From the NCBI RefSeq assembly GCF_000092045.1, contig NC_007761.1, positions 871,001 through 935,000 of the forward strand: a stretch of 64,000 nucleotides of DNA, written 5' to 3'. Positions 45,101-53,782 of this stretch are shown in pieces (within the stretch, counting starts at the first letter, position 1; the number at the start of each line of letters is the position of its first letter). Origin of the DNA: Rhizobium etli CFN 42. GTDB taxonomy: Bacteria > Pseudomonadota > Alphaproteobacteria > Rhizobiales > Rhizobiaceae. The position numbers and the translations under genes were made by a program. The notes under the pieces were generated by a model. It saw only the letters and a list, made by a program, of their open reading frames with translations. It searched no databases and was not told where the DNA came from.

Positions 45101-46141
45101 TCAGTTGACGCGCTCGATGCAGAAATCGATTACTTCCATCAGGGCGGATTTCCATACCGTATCGGGAAGCGGCGCCAGCGCGTCCCGTGCGATCGTGCCG
45201 TAATGGATTGCGCGCCCGATCGTGTCGGCGAGCGTGCCGTATTTGGTGATCAGCCCGAGGGCCTTTTCCAAATTGGCGTCGCTGCTGTTGCCGGCCTCGA
45301 TCGCATCGCGCCAGAAGGCCCGCTCGTCCTCGGTGCCGCGGCGATAGGCTAGGATGACGGGCAGCGTGATCTTGCCTTCGCGGAAATCGTCACCGACATT
45401 CTTGCCGAGATCGGCGGCCTTGCCGCCATAGTCGAGCGCATCGTCGACGAGCTGGAAGGCGAGGCCGAGATTCATGCCATAGGATTTCAGGGCATTGCGG
45501 CCGGACCGGCCGGCTTCGGCAACGATCGGCCCGACTTCGGCGGCGGCGGCAAAGAGAGCCGCCGTCTTGGCGCGGATGACGGAGAGGTAATCGTCCTCCG
45601 TCGTCTCCATGTTCTTGGCGACGGAAAGCTGCAGCACCTCGCCCTCGGCGATCACGCAGGCGGCGGAAGACAGCACGTCGAGCGCGTCGAGCGAGCCGAC
45701 GTCGACCATCATGCGGAAGGCCTGGCCGAGCAGGAAGTCTCCGACCAGCACGCTTGCCTGGTTGCCCCAGATCATCCGCGCCGTCGATTTGCCGCGGCGC
45801 AGGTCGCTTTCGTCGACGACGTCGTCATGCAGCAGTGTCGCGGTGTGCATGAATTCGACCGAGGTCGCGAGCTTAATGTGGTTGTCGCCGCGGTAGTCGA
45901 ACAGCGAGGCCGCCGCCAGCGTCAGCATCGGCCGCAGCCGCTTGCCGCCGGACGAGATCAGATGGTTAGCCACTTCGGGGATCATCTGCACGTCGGAGCC
46001 GGCCTTGGACAGAATGAGCTGGTTCACCCGCTCCATGTCAGCCCGGGTGAGATCGACCAACGGCTTGATGGATGCCAGTTTGTTTTTGCTTTCTTCAAGC
46101 GGTATGACCACGCCCAACGACCCGGACTCCTGTTCATTCAT
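45101..46141 (-). CDS. ispB: Polyprenyl diphosphate synthase (long-chain)
   Basis: Builds the side chain of ubiquinone; 346 residues. The first Asp-rich motif is LLHDDVVDESDLRRGK, the second LAFQLVDDALDYGG, and the binding region GGKRLRPMLTLAAASLF precedes them. Long-chain (octa- or decaprenyl) product is inferred from family; the length determinants upstream of the first Asp motif are small residues. The start is ATG 46141 (MNEQESGSLG); the longer frame to 46486 runs antisense through DUF2007. Confidence 0.92.
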   Translation of the reverse strand: MNEQESGSLGVVIPLEESKNKLASIKPLVDLTRADMERVNQLILSKAGSDVQMIPEVANHLISSGGKRLRPMLTLAAASLFDYRGDNHIKLATSVEFMHTATLLHDDVVDESDLRRGKSTARMIWGNQASVLVGDFLLGQAFRMMVDVGSLDALDVLSSAACVIAEGEVLQLSVAKNMETTEDDYLSVIRAKTAALFAAAAEVGPIVAEAGRSGRNALKSYGMNLGLAFQLVDDALDYGGKAADLGKNVGDDFREGKITLPVILAYRRGTEDERAFWRDAIEAGNSSDANLEKALGLITKYGTLADTIGRAIHYGTIARDALAPLPDTVWKSALMEVIDFCIERVN

Positions 46142-46225
46142 TGCAGCTGACAATAGAAAGGGGCGATGGACGCGGCAAGAGGTGAATTGTCGCGCAGGGC
46201 GAAATTGGAAGGAAAATGACGGCAA

Positions 46226-46453
46226 ATGCATGAGCTTATCCGCGCCAACGACCCCGTTCTGCTCTCCTATGCCGAGAGCCTGATGAAGGATGCCGGCATT
46301 CACTGCTTCATCGCCGATCAGGGCATGAGCGTGCTGGAAGGCTCGCTCGGCATGCTGCCGCGCCGTCTGCTGGTGGATGAGGAGATGGCCGATCAGGCCC
46401 GCCGCATCCTGATCGACGCCGGCCTCGGCGGCGAGCTGCGCGACAGGACGTGA
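46226..46453 (+). CDS. DUF2007 family protein
   Basis: A 75-residue protein with the DUF2007 pattern MHELIRANDPVLLSYAESLM and LPRRLLVDEEMADQARRIL. The family is described as putative signal-transducing, but the function is unknown. It lies 8 bases before the methyltransferase gene and is divergent from ispB. Confidence 0.85.
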   Translation: MHELIRANDPVLLSYAESLMKDAGIHCFIADQGMSVLEGSLGMLPRRLLVDEEMADQARRILIDAGLGGELRDRT

Positions 46454-46460
46454 GCGGGCG

Positions 46461-47258
46461 ATGACCGGTAAATCCGCTGACACCATCGATGCCTTCCATC
46501 GCGGCGCCTTTCATGTGGTGCAGCCGAAGGGCAGGGGTCATCGCGCCGGCATGGATGCGATGCTGCTGGCCGCCCTGGTCGCCGACGATCGCTCGGTCAG
46601 GGTTGCCGATCTCGGCGCCGGCGCCGGTGCGGCCGGACTTGCCGTCGCCTCGCGCCTCGCCAAGACGCAAGTGGTGCTGTTCGAGCGTTCGGCCGAAATG
46701 GCCGATTATGCCCGCCGCAGCATTCTCCTGCCGGAAAACGCCCATCTTGCCGCCCGCGTCAGCGTCGTCGAGGCGGATGTGACGCTCACCGCCAAGGCGC
46801 GCAACGATGCCGGCCTTGCCGATGAAAGCTTCCATCACGTGATCATGAACCCGCCCTTCAACGATGCCGGCGACCGGCGCACACCGGATGCGCTAAAGGC
46901 CGAAGCCCATGCCATGACCGATGACCTGTTCGAAAGCTGGATTCGGACGGCCGGTGCGATCATGATCCCCGGTGGACAATTGTCGCTGATCGCGAGACCC
47001 GAATCGATCGCCGAGATCATCGATGCCTGCGGCCGACGCTTCGGCGGCATCGAAATAACAGCCATCCATCCGCGCGCCGGCGAAAACGCCGTGCGTATCC
47101 TGGTGACCGCCATCAAGGGTTCGCGGGCGCGGCTGTCATTGCGCGCGGCGCTCATCATGCACGAAGAGGGGAGCCACAAGTTCTCCCCTCTGGTTGATGA
47201 TTTCAACAATGGCCGGGCGGCCTATGCCAGGCTTCGATCGTCAAACACTAGCCGGTGA
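46461..47258 (+). CDS. tRNA1(Val) A37 N6-methyltransferase-like protein
   Basis: A 265-residue class I SAM-dependent methyltransferase. The SAM loop is [19 protein letters not shown], preceded by the TrmN6-like [14 protein letters not shown], and the catalytic motif is [15 protein letters not shown] (NPPF). It resembles E. coli YfiC/TrmN6, which modifies A37 of tRNA1(Val); the substrate here is inferred. It starts right after DUF2007 and overlaps the convergent mntH gene by 11 bases. Confidence 0.87.
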   Translation: MTGKSADTIDAFHRGAFHVVQPKGRGHRAGMDAMLLAALVADDRSVRVADLGAGAGAAGLAVASRLAKTQVVLFERSAEMADYARRSILLPENAHLAARVSVVEADVTLTAKARNDAGLADESFHHVIMNPPFNDAGDRRTPDALKAEAHAMTDDLFESWIRTAGAIMIPGGQLSLIARPESIAEIIDACGRRFGGIEITAIHPRAGENAVRILVTAIKGSRARLSLRAALIMHEEGSHKFSPLVDDFNNGRAAYARLRSSNTSR

Positions 47259-48588
47259 CGAAGTCGAAGAGCAGCTTGACGTTCAGCCCGGCGATCACGA
47301 CCGCGATCACATAGGCGATGCCGCTCAGCCAGCGTGGCGCCACGAGTTCGCCCATCTTGGCCTTGCTGGCGGTGAACATCACGAGCGGGAAGACGGCGAA
47401 GGAAAGCTGCAGGCTGAGCACCACCTGCGTGAGGATCAGAAGCTGCGCCGTGCCCTGGTCGCCGTACCAGATGGTGACGATTGCCGCCGGCACGATGGCG
47501 ATGGCGCGGGTGATAAGCCGGCGCACCCAGGGTTTCAGCCGGATCTTGAGGAAACCTTCCATGACGATCTGGCCGGCAAGCGTTGCCGTTACCGTCGAGT
47601 TGAGGCCGCAGCAGAGAAGCGCGATACCGAACAGCGTCGGCGCGATCGCCAGACCCAGCAGCGGCGACAGCAGCGAATGGGCTTCGCCGAGCTCGACAAT
47701 GTCGGTCCTGCCATGCGCATTGAAGGCGGCAGCGGCCAGGATCAGGATCGAGGCATTGATCAGCAGCGCGAAGCAGAGAGCGACCGTCGAGTCGATCGTC
47801 GCATAGGTCAGCGCCTCCTTCTTTTCGGGAACCGTGTGGCCGTACGCCCGAGTCTGCACGATGCCGGAGTGGAGGTAGAGATTGTGCGGCATGACGGTCG
47901 CGCCGAGAATGCCGAGCGCGAGATAGAGCATCTCAGGATTGGTGACGATCTCCGTGGTCGGGAAGAAGCCGGTGATGACGGACCCCCATTGCGGGTCCGC
48001 GAGCAGTATCTGCACGCCGAAGCAGAGCGCGATGACGCCGAGCAGCGCGATGATGAAGGCTTCCACCCAGCGGAAGCCGAGTTTCTGCAGGAAGAGGATC
48101 ACGAAGACGTCGAGCGCGGTGATGAGAACGCCGAGTTCGAGCGGAATGCCCATCAGCAGGTTGAGGCCGATCGCCGTGCCGATCACCTCGGCGATGTCGG
48201 TGGCGATGATGGCAATTTCGGCAAAGGCCCAGAGCGGCACCGAAACCCATTTCGGATAGGCGTCGCGGCAAGCCTGCGCGAGGTCGCGGCCCGACGCGAT
48301 CGCAAGACGCGCGCAGAGCGATTGCAATACGATCGCCATCAGGTTGGAAAGCAGTGCGACGGTCAGCAGCGCATAGCCGAATTTCGAGCCGCCGGCGAGC
48401 GAGGTCGCCCAATTGCCGGGGTCCATATAGCCGACGGCGACCATGTAGCCCGGCCCGGCAAAGGCCGCCGCCCTGCGCCACCTCGAGCTGTGACGCCCGG
48501 TTCCTACGGTGCGGTAGACATCCGACAGCGACGCCTCTCCGCGTTCGTGCCGCCAGCCGCTTCTTACATTGGGATTGAGGGCGTCCAT
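47248..48588 (-). CDS. mntH: NRAMP-type manganese transporter
   Basis: Proton-coupled Mn2+ (and Fe2+) importer, 446 residues with about 11 membrane segments. The metal-binding [12 protein letters not shown] in the first helix and [15 protein letters not shown] in the sixth carry the Asp, Asn and Met ligands. The N-terminal 45 residues are cytoplasmic. Upstream there is a Fur/Mur-like inverted repeat (48631-48651), so repression by Mn2+ is probable. It is divergent from the SppA-type gene. Confidence 0.95.
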   Translation of the reverse strand: MDALNPNVRSGWRHERGEASLSDVYRTVGTGRHSSRWRRAAAFAGPGYMVAVGYMDPGNWATSLAGGSKFGYALLTVALLSNLMAIVLQSLCARLAIASGRDLAQACRDAYPKWVSVPLWAFAEIAIIATDIAEVIGTAIGLNLLMGIPLELGVLITALDVFVILFLQKLGFRWVEAFIIALLGVIALCFGVQILLADPQWGSVITGFFPTTEIVTNPEMLYLALGILGATVMPHNLYLHSGIVQTRAYGHTVPEKKEALTYATIDSTVALCFALLINASILILAAAAFNAHGRTDIVELGEAHSLLSPLLGLAIAPTLFGIALLCCGLNSTVTATLAGQIVMEGFLKIRLKPWVRRLITRAIAIVPAAIVTIWYGDQGTAQLLILTQVVLSLQLSFAVFPLVMFTASKAKMGELVAPRWLSGIAYVIAVVIAGLNVKLLFDFVTG

Positions 48589-48630
48589 GCCATTTCCACC
48601 TATTTATCGTCTCTGCACTATGACCGATTA

Positions 48631-48651
48631 GAATGATAATGCAAGTCATTC
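48631..48651. promoter_or_regulatory. Candidate Mur/Fur box of mntH
   Basis: A GAATGA-N9-TCATTC perfect inverted repeat, with A/T-rich ATAATGC in the middle, 43 bases before the mntH ATG. It resembles Fur-family sites (ATAATGAT-type hexamers). In rhizobia Mn2+ uptake genes are controlled by Mur, a Fur-family protein. Confidence 0.6.
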
Positions 48652-48681
48652 GCAACAAGAAAAATCATCCCTGATGTTTTG

Positions 48682-48702
48682 CAAACGCAGCCATTGCGTT
48701 TG
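48682..48702. promoter_or_regulatory. Perfect palindrome upstream of sppA
   Basis: CAAACGCA-GCCAT-TGCGTTTG, 8-base arms and a 5-base centre, 68 bases before the SppA-type ATG and 94 bases before mntH. It could be an operator for either gene or a short hairpin in the sppA leader. The regulator is unknown. Confidence 0.5.
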
Positions 48703-48770
48703 TCGTTCCAGCGCATACATGGATGCCGATCGCAGATGCTGATCGGGCGACCCGAAGCGAAGGATTAGAG

Positions 48771-49631
48771 ATGGCCGGATTCTTGAGAAAATTGCTGCCG
48801 AAACGGTTCCGCAAGGATGGCCTGACCATCCCGGTCGTGAGATTGCAGGGCGCGATCATCAGCGGCGGCGGCCAGTTCCGTCCGACCCTCAATCTCGCCA
48901 ATGTCGCGCCGGTCCTCGAAAAGGCCTTCGCCATGAAGGAGGCGCCGGCGGTCGCCATCTCGATCAACTCGCCGGGCGGCTCGCCCGTCCAGTCCCGGCT
49001 GATCTTCACCCGCATCCGCGAGCTTGCCCGCGAGAAGCAGAAGAAGGTTCTGGTCTTCGTCGAGGATGTCGCCGCTTCAGGCGGCTATATGATCGCGCTT
49101 GCCGGCGACGAGATCATCGCCGACGCTACCTCGATCGTCGGCTCGATCGGCGTGGTCTCCGGTGGTTTTGGTTTTCCCGAGCTCCTGAAGAAGATCGGCG
49201 TCGAGCGTCGCGTCTATACCGCCGGCGAAAACAAGGTGATCCTCGATCCTTTTCAGCCGGAAAAGGAAAAGGATATCGAGTACCTCAAGAGCCTGCAGCT
49301 CGAAATCCATCAAGTCTTCATCGCAATGGTGCGCGAGCGCCGCGCCGGCAAGCTGACGGATGATGCGACGGTGTTTTCCGGCCTGTTCTGGAGCGGCACC
49401 CGCGGCCTCGAGCTTGGCCTCATCGACGGCCTCGGCGACATGCGCCAGGAATTGAAGCGGCGCTACGGCCAGAAGACCCGACTGGAACTCGTCACCGCCG
49501 GCCGCGGCCTCTTCGGCCGCCGCATTCCCGGCATATCGCCGGTCACGCTCGAAGGCGCGGGATCAGGTCTCGCGACGGGACTTGTCGAAGCGGCGGAAGA
49601 GAGAGCATTGTGGAGCCGCTTCGGGCTTTGA
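48771..49631 (+). CDS. S49-family peptidase (SppA/SohB type)
   Basis: A 286-residue serine protease that degrades cleaved signal peptides or membrane proteins. The nucleophile Ser is in EDVAASGGYMIALAGD, and SIVGSIGVVSGGFG is characteristic. The Lys base is probably in TAGENKVILDPF. No N-terminal membrane segment is obvious, so it may act in the cytoplasm or at the membrane face. ATG 48771 has GAAGGATTAGAG upstream. The small membrane protein gene follows by 18 bases. Confidence 0.9.
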   Translation: MAGFLRKLLPKRFRKDGLTIPVVRLQGAIISGGGQFRPTLNLANVAPVLEKAFAMKEAPAVAISINSPGGSPVQSRLIFTRIRELAREKQKKVLVFVEDVAASGGYMIALAGDEIIADATSIVGSIGVVSGGFGFPELLKKIGVERRVYTAGENKVILDPFQPEKEKDIEYLKSLQLEIHQVFIAMVRERRAGKLTDDATVFSGLFWSGTRGLELGLIDGLGDMRQELKRRYGQKTRLELVTAGRGLFGRRIPGISPVTLEGAGSGLATGLVEAAEERALWSRFGL

Positions 49632-49649
49632 GAGGAGCAAGAGAGGGGC

Positions 49650-49841
49650 ATGGCACAGCTTATCACGATCCTGATCCTGGTGTTCTCAGCCTGGTGGCTC
49701 TACCGCCGCTTCGTCTCCGATGCCCGCAAGCTCACCGAAAAATCGCGCCGCGCCGAAAAGGAACGCCAGACAGGCGCGATCGGCACGCTGGTCAAGGACC
49801 CGGAAACGGGGGAATATCGGCTGAAACGGGATGAGGAATAG
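49650..49841 (+). CDS. Small single-pass membrane protein
   Basis: A 63-residue protein: one membrane helix (MAQLITILILVFSAWWLYRR) followed by a charged cytoplasmic tail with a DPETGEYRLKRDE ending. The family is unknown, but such proteins often lie beside sppA in rhizobia. It probably belongs to the sppA transcript. A mosaic repeat follows. Confidence 0.72.
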   Translation: MAQLITILILVFSAWWLYRRFVSDARKLTEKSRRAEKERQTGAIGTLVKDPETGEYRLKRDEE

Positions 49842-50167
49842 ACTTCAATTCTCCCTCCTCCCAAGCGGGGAGAAGGTGGCCCGAAGGGTCGGATGAGGGG
49901 CCGCACGGCACGCCATTGATTGCCCTTCGCTTGCGCGCCGTGCATTCGCTCCTATCGCAGCTCACCCCCTCATCTGCCTGCCGGCATCTTCTCCCCGCTG
50001 GGGAGAAGGGATATGCGGCACCGCGCAGCGAAATACAGGATGGGTAGGGCGGCGAAACTCCGCTTGCGTCACCACACAGCGTCGCCGACCGCCGCAAAAC
50101 CCTTGACCCCTGCCGCCCTCCATGGCACCTGTCGCGCCGATAATTCCCAAGCCAGCGGTGCCATCCC
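49842..50167. other. Intergenic region before glyQ
   Basis: 326 bases containing two inverted mosaic elements (49851-49900 and 49965-50010) and the leader of glyQ. No gene is supported. Confidence 0.6.
49851..50010. repeat. Paired inverted mosaic elements
   Basis: The first arm (49851-49900) contains GCGGGGAGAAGG and ends GGATGAGGGG. The second (49965-50010) is its rough complement, with CCCCTCATC at the start and CTTCTCCCCGC further on. The CTTCTCCCC core and CCTCATC end are those of Rhizobium intergenic mosaic elements. Confidence 0.75.
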
Positions 50168-51124
50168 ATGTCAGCTATCCCAGACCATATGAACCCGAAG
50201 CGCTCCTTCCAGGCGCTGATCCTGACCCTGCATAGCTACTGGGCGGACAAGGGTTGTGCGGTGCTGCAGCCATACGACATGGAAGTCGGCGCCGGCACCT
50301 TCCACCCGGCCACCACCTTGCGCGCCCTCGGCCCCAAGCCCTGGAAGGCCGCTTACGTCCAGCCCTCGCGCCGCCCGTCGGACGGCCGCTATGGCGAGAA
50401 CCCGAACCGGCTGCAGCATTATTACCAGTATCAGGTCATCCTGAAGCCGAACCCGCCTAACCTGCAGGAACTCTATCTCGGCTCGCTGGCGGCGATCGGC
50501 CTCGATCCGCTGCTGCACGACATCCGCTTCGTCGAGGATGACTGGGAAAGCCCGACGCTCGGCGCCTGGGGGCTCGGCTGGGAATGCTGGTGCGACGGCA
50601 TGGAAGTCTCGCAATTCACCTATTTCCAGCAGGTCTGCGGCATCGAATGCGCGCCGGTCGCCGGCGAACTGACCTATGGTCTCGAGCGCCTCGCCATGTA
50701 TGTCCAGGGCGTCGACAATGTCTACGATCTGAATTTCAACGGCCGCGAGGGCGACGAGAAGATCAGCTATGGCGACGTCTTCCTGCAGGCCGAGCAGGAA
50801 TATTCGCGTCACAATTTCGAATTCGCCAATACCGAGATGCTGCATCGCCACTTCGTCGATGCCGAGAAGGAATGCCGGTCGCTGCTCGATGCCGGCGCGC
50901 CCGATGACAGCGCCAACCAGCGCCTGCACAAATGCGTCTTCCCGGCCTATGACCAGTGCATCAAGGCCAGCCATGTCTTCAACCTGCTCGACGCCCGCGG
51001 CGTCATCTCGGTCACCGAGCGCCAGAGCTACATCCTGCGGGTACGCACGCTCGCCAAGGCCTGCGGTGAAGCCTTTTTGCTGACCGACGCCGGCGGCGTC
51101 AACCTGTCGAAAGAGGCGGCATGA
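50168..51124 (+). CDS. glyQ: Glycyl-tRNA synthetase alpha subunit
   Basis: Catalytic alpha subunit of the alpha2beta2 GlyRS, 318 residues. The class II motifs are visible: [20 protein letters not shown] near the N-terminus, [20 protein letters not shown] in motif 2, and the C-terminal [15 protein letters not shown]. The ATG at 50168 or at 50189 (MNPKRSF) may be used; neither has a strong ribosome-binding site. The stop overlaps the next gene in an ATGA arrangement. The beta subunit glyS is 9.6 kb away on the other strand. Confidence 0.97.
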   Translation: MSAIPDHMNPKRSFQALILTLHSYWADKGCAVLQPYDMEVGAGTFHPATTLRALGPKPWKAAYVQPSRRPSDGRYGENPNRLQHYYQYQVILKPNPPNLQELYLGSLAAIGLDPLLHDIRFVEDDWESPTLGAWGLGWECWCDGMEVSQFTYFQQVCGIECAPVAGELTYGLERLAMYVQGVDNVYDLNFNGREGDEKISYGDVFLQAEQEYSRHNFEFANTEMLHRHFVDAEKECRSLLDAGAPDDSANQRLHKCVFPAYDQCIKASHVFNLLDARGVISVTERQSYILRVRTLAKACGEAFLLTDAGGVNLSKEAA

Positions 51125-51672
51125 CGCAAAAGCCTGCCAGCCGTATAGTCCATCTCAACGGCTGGCCAGGCACCGGGAAGCTGACGGTCGGCCGATTGCT
51201 CGCGAGAAGGCTCGGCGCGCGGCTCATCGACAACCACACGCTGCTTAATCCGGCCGAAGCTCTTTTCGCCCGCAGCAACCCTCTGCATGCATCACTGCGT
51301 GAGCAGATTCGGCGGGCGGTTTTCGACCACGCCGTGCACGCCGATCCGGCTGAAAGTTTCGTCTTTACCGATGCTCTTGCGGATGACGAGCAGGATAGGG
51401 CGATGTTCTCCTGGTATCTCGATCTGGCTGTCGCCAGAGGCGCGCATCTGGTCGCGGTTCTGCTCGATTGCGCGCCGGAGGAGAATGCCAGGCGCCTCAT
51501 CTCTCCCGGCCGATCCGACGCGCTCAAGCTGACGGATACGGCGAAGCTGCAACAGCTCCGGGCGACCTACAAACTGTTGCGCGGACTGGCTGAACACACA
51601 GTCGAAATTGATACGACGAACCTTTCGCCGGAGCAGACGGCGGCCCGAATCCTCGCTGATATCGGCGTTTGA
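51121..51672 (+). CDS. P-loop ATPase/kinase-like protein
   Basis: A 183-residue P-loop protein. The Walker A is GWPGTGKLT, where Leu replaces the usual Ser/Thr after Lys and Thr follows. A strand [19 protein letters not shown] is typical of nucleotide or small-molecule kinases. The substrate is unknown. It starts by ATGA overlap with the glyQ stop, so it is translationally coupled to it; lemA follows after 61 bases. Confidence 0.78.
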   Translation: MTQKPASRIVHLNGWPGTGKLTVGRLLARRLGARLIDNHTLLNPAEALFARSNPLHASLREQIRRAVFDHAVHADPAESFVFTDALADDEQDRAMFSWYLDLAVARGAHLVAVLLDCAPEENARRLISPGRSDALKLTDTAKLQQLRATYKLLRGLAEHTVEIDTTNLSPEQTAARILADIGV

Positions 51673-51733
51673 CGGCAGCCGGCAAACCCGCGTAGTCTCC
51701 GCGCGAACATTACTTCGCCGCAGGGGATTCGCG

Positions 51734-52285
51734 ATGTATATTGCACTTGCCGTCGTCGCTGTCATCGCACTCTACATCGTCTTCATCTACAACGGGCTGG
51801 TGCGTTCCCGCCAGATGGCGGAGGAAGCCTGGTCGGGCATTGACGTCCAGCTCAAGCGCCGCGCCGATCTGATCCCGAACCTGATCGAGACGGTCAAGGG
51901 CTATGCCGCCCATGAGAAGTCGACGCTCGAAGAGGTAGTTGCGCTCCGCAACAAGGCGCAGGCCGTGCCATCGGGCGATGTCGCCGGCAGGGCGCAGGCG
52001 GAAGGGCTGCTCGGCCAGGCGCTTGGCCGCGTCATCGCGCTCGCTGAAGCCTATCCCGATCTCAAGGCCAACCAGAATTTCGCCGAATTGCAGGCTTCGC
52101 TGGAAGCTATGGAGGGCGAGCTGCAGATGGCGCGGCGTTACTACAACGGCGCGGCGCGCGACCTCAACGTCAAGGTCGAAAGCTTCCCCTCCAATCTCGT
52201 CGCCGGCCAGTTCGGTTTTGCCAAACGTGAGTATTTCGAAATCGCCAACGAAGCCGACCGCGCCGTCCCCAGCGTGAAATTCTGA
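51734..52285 (+). CDS. lemA: LemA family membrane protein
   Basis: A 183-residue protein with an N-terminal membrane helix (YIALAVVAVIALYIVFIYNG) and the LemA fold: VQLKRRADLIPNLIETVKGY, the middle FAELQASLEAMEGELQMARR, and the C-terminal ESFPSNLVAGQFGFAKREYF. LemA proteins are often beside DUF2207 proteins, one of which lies 1.5 kb downstream, with aroA between them. The function is unknown; an envelope role is usual for the pair. ATG 51734 is preferred over an upstream frame. Confidence 0.92.
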   Translation: MYIALAVVAVIALYIVFIYNGLVRSRQMAEEAWSGIDVQLKRRADLIPNLIETVKGYAAHEKSTLEEVVALRNKAQAVPSGDVAGRAQAEGLLGQALGRVIALAEAYPDLKANQNFAELQASLEAMEGELQMARRYYNGAARDLNVKVESFPSNLVAGQFGFAKREYFEIANEADRAVPSVKF

Positions 52286-52350
52286 CGATCCGGCATTTTG
52301 CCTTTGCGAAAAAGCGATTAAGAGCAGGAGCAGACCGCGGCCGGCAAGAG

Positions 52351-52400
52351 CATGTCGCGCAAAAGTGTGAAGCGGTTTTGCGATAACGACGTGCGCAAAA
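52351..52400. repeat. Rhizobial palindromic repeat
   Basis: CGCAAAA (52358-52364) pairs with TTTTGCG (52376-52382) around GTGTGAAGCGG. The GTGTGAAGCGGTTTT core is the same as at 59871-59914. It lies upstream of aroA. Confidence 0.75.
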
Positions 52401-52480
52401 CCAAAGACCTAAAGGGCGGGCCAAGCGAATCTGACAGATCGCGATGCGCTTCAGGCTCGCCAATGGACGGAAGACATAGC

Positions 52481-53743
52481 ATGACACGCACCGCCAAACT
52501 CACGATCATCCCGCCGGGAAAGCCGCTTTCGGGCCGCGCCATGCCGCCGGGTTCGAAGTCGATCACCAATCGCGCCCTGCTGCTCGCCGGTCTTGCCAAG
52601 GGCACAAGCCGGCTGACCGGTGCGCTGAAGAGCGACGATACGCGCTATATGGCCGATGCGCTACGCGCCATGGGCGTTGCGATCGACGAGCCCGACGACA
52701 CCACCTTCGTCGTCACCGGCAGCGGCAGGCTCACGCCGCCGAAGGCGCCGCTCTTCCTCGGCAATGCCGGCACGGCCACGCGCTTCCTGACGGCGGCTGC
52801 GGCTCTCGTCGACGGCACCGTCATCGTCGATGGCGATGAGCATATGCGCAAGCGGCCGATCGGCCCGCTGGTCGAGGCGATGCGCAAGCTCGGCATCGAT
52901 GTGAGCGCCGAGACTGGCTGCCCGCCGGTCACCGTCAGGGGCACCGGCCGCTTCGAGGCCGACCGGATCCTGATCGATGGCGGGCTGTCCAGCCAATATG
53001 TTTCGGCGCTGCTGATGATGGCGGCGGGCGGCGACCGTCCGGTCGACATCGAACTCGTCGGCGAGGATATCGGTGCGCTTGGCTATATCGATCTCACCAC
53101 CGCGGCGATGAAGGCCTTCGGCGCCAAGGTCGAAAAGACAAGCCCCGTCACCTGGCGCGTCGAACCGACCGGCTACCGCGCCGCCGACTTCGTTATCGAG
53201 CCGGATGCATCCGCCGCGACCTATCTCTGGGCGGCCGAAGTGCTGAGCGATGGCAGGATCGATCTCGGCGTGCCGAACGATGCCTTCACCCAGCCGGATG
53301 CCAAAGCCTACGAGACGATCGCCAAATTCCCGCATCTGCCGGCCGAAATCGATGGCTCGCAGATGCAGGATGCCGTTCCGACGATCGCCGTGCTTGCCGC
53401 TTTCAACGAGACGCCGGTCCGCTTCGTCGGCATCGCCAATCTGCGCGTCAAGGAGTGCGACCGCATCCGCGCCCTGTCCTCGGGGCTCAACAATATCCGC
53501 GAAGGCCTGGCCGTTGAGGAGGGTGACGATCTGATCGTCCATTCCGATCCTGCTCTGGCCGGTCAGACGCTGCCGGCCGAGATCGACACCTTTGCCGACC
53601 ACCGCATCGCCATGAGCTTTGCGCTCGCCGGCCTCAAGATCGGTGGCATCACCATTCTCGACCCCGATTGCGTCGGCAAGACCTTCCCCGCCTATTGGCG
53701 GACGCTCGCCACTCTCGGCGTGACCTATCGGGACAAGGATTGA
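52481..53743 (+). CDS. aroA: EPSP synthase (3-phosphoshikimate 1-carboxyvinyltransferase)
   Basis: The sixth step of the shikimate pathway, 420 residues. Motifs are PPGSKSITNRALLLAGLAKG, LFLGNAGTATRFLTAAAALV, EHMRKRPIGPLVEAMRKLG, and RVKECDRIRALSSGL. The N-terminal part resembles class I enzymes of enterobacteria more than the class II forms common in rhizobial aroA-cmk-rpsA clusters, so it may be a second paralogue. In the GNAGTATRF loop Phe stands where E. coli has Pro. ATG 52481; the frame from 52352 covers a repeat. It lies between lemA and the DUF2207 gene. Confidence 0.93.
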   Translation: MTRTAKLTIIPPGKPLSGRAMPPGSKSITNRALLLAGLAKGTSRLTGALKSDDTRYMADALRAMGVAIDEPDDTTFVVTGSGRLTPPKAPLFLGNAGTATRFLTAAAALVDGTVIVDGDEHMRKRPIGPLVEAMRKLGIDVSAETGCPPVTVRGTGRFEADRILIDGGLSSQYVSALLMMAAGGDRPVDIELVGEDIGALGYIDLTTAAMKAFGAKVEKTSPVTWRVEPTGYRAADFVIEPDASAATYLWAAEVLSDGRIDLGVPNDAFTQPDAKAYETIAKFPHLPAEIDGSQMQDAVPTIAVLAAFNETPVRFVGIANLRVKECDRIRALSSGLNNIREGLAVEEGDDLIVHSDPALAGQTLPAEIDTFADHRIAMSFALAGLKIGGITILDPDCVGKTFPAYWRTLATLGVTYRDKD

Positions 53744-53782
53744 AGCAAGCGCAGCCGGGGCAGTCGGCGGGGGAGACAGCGG

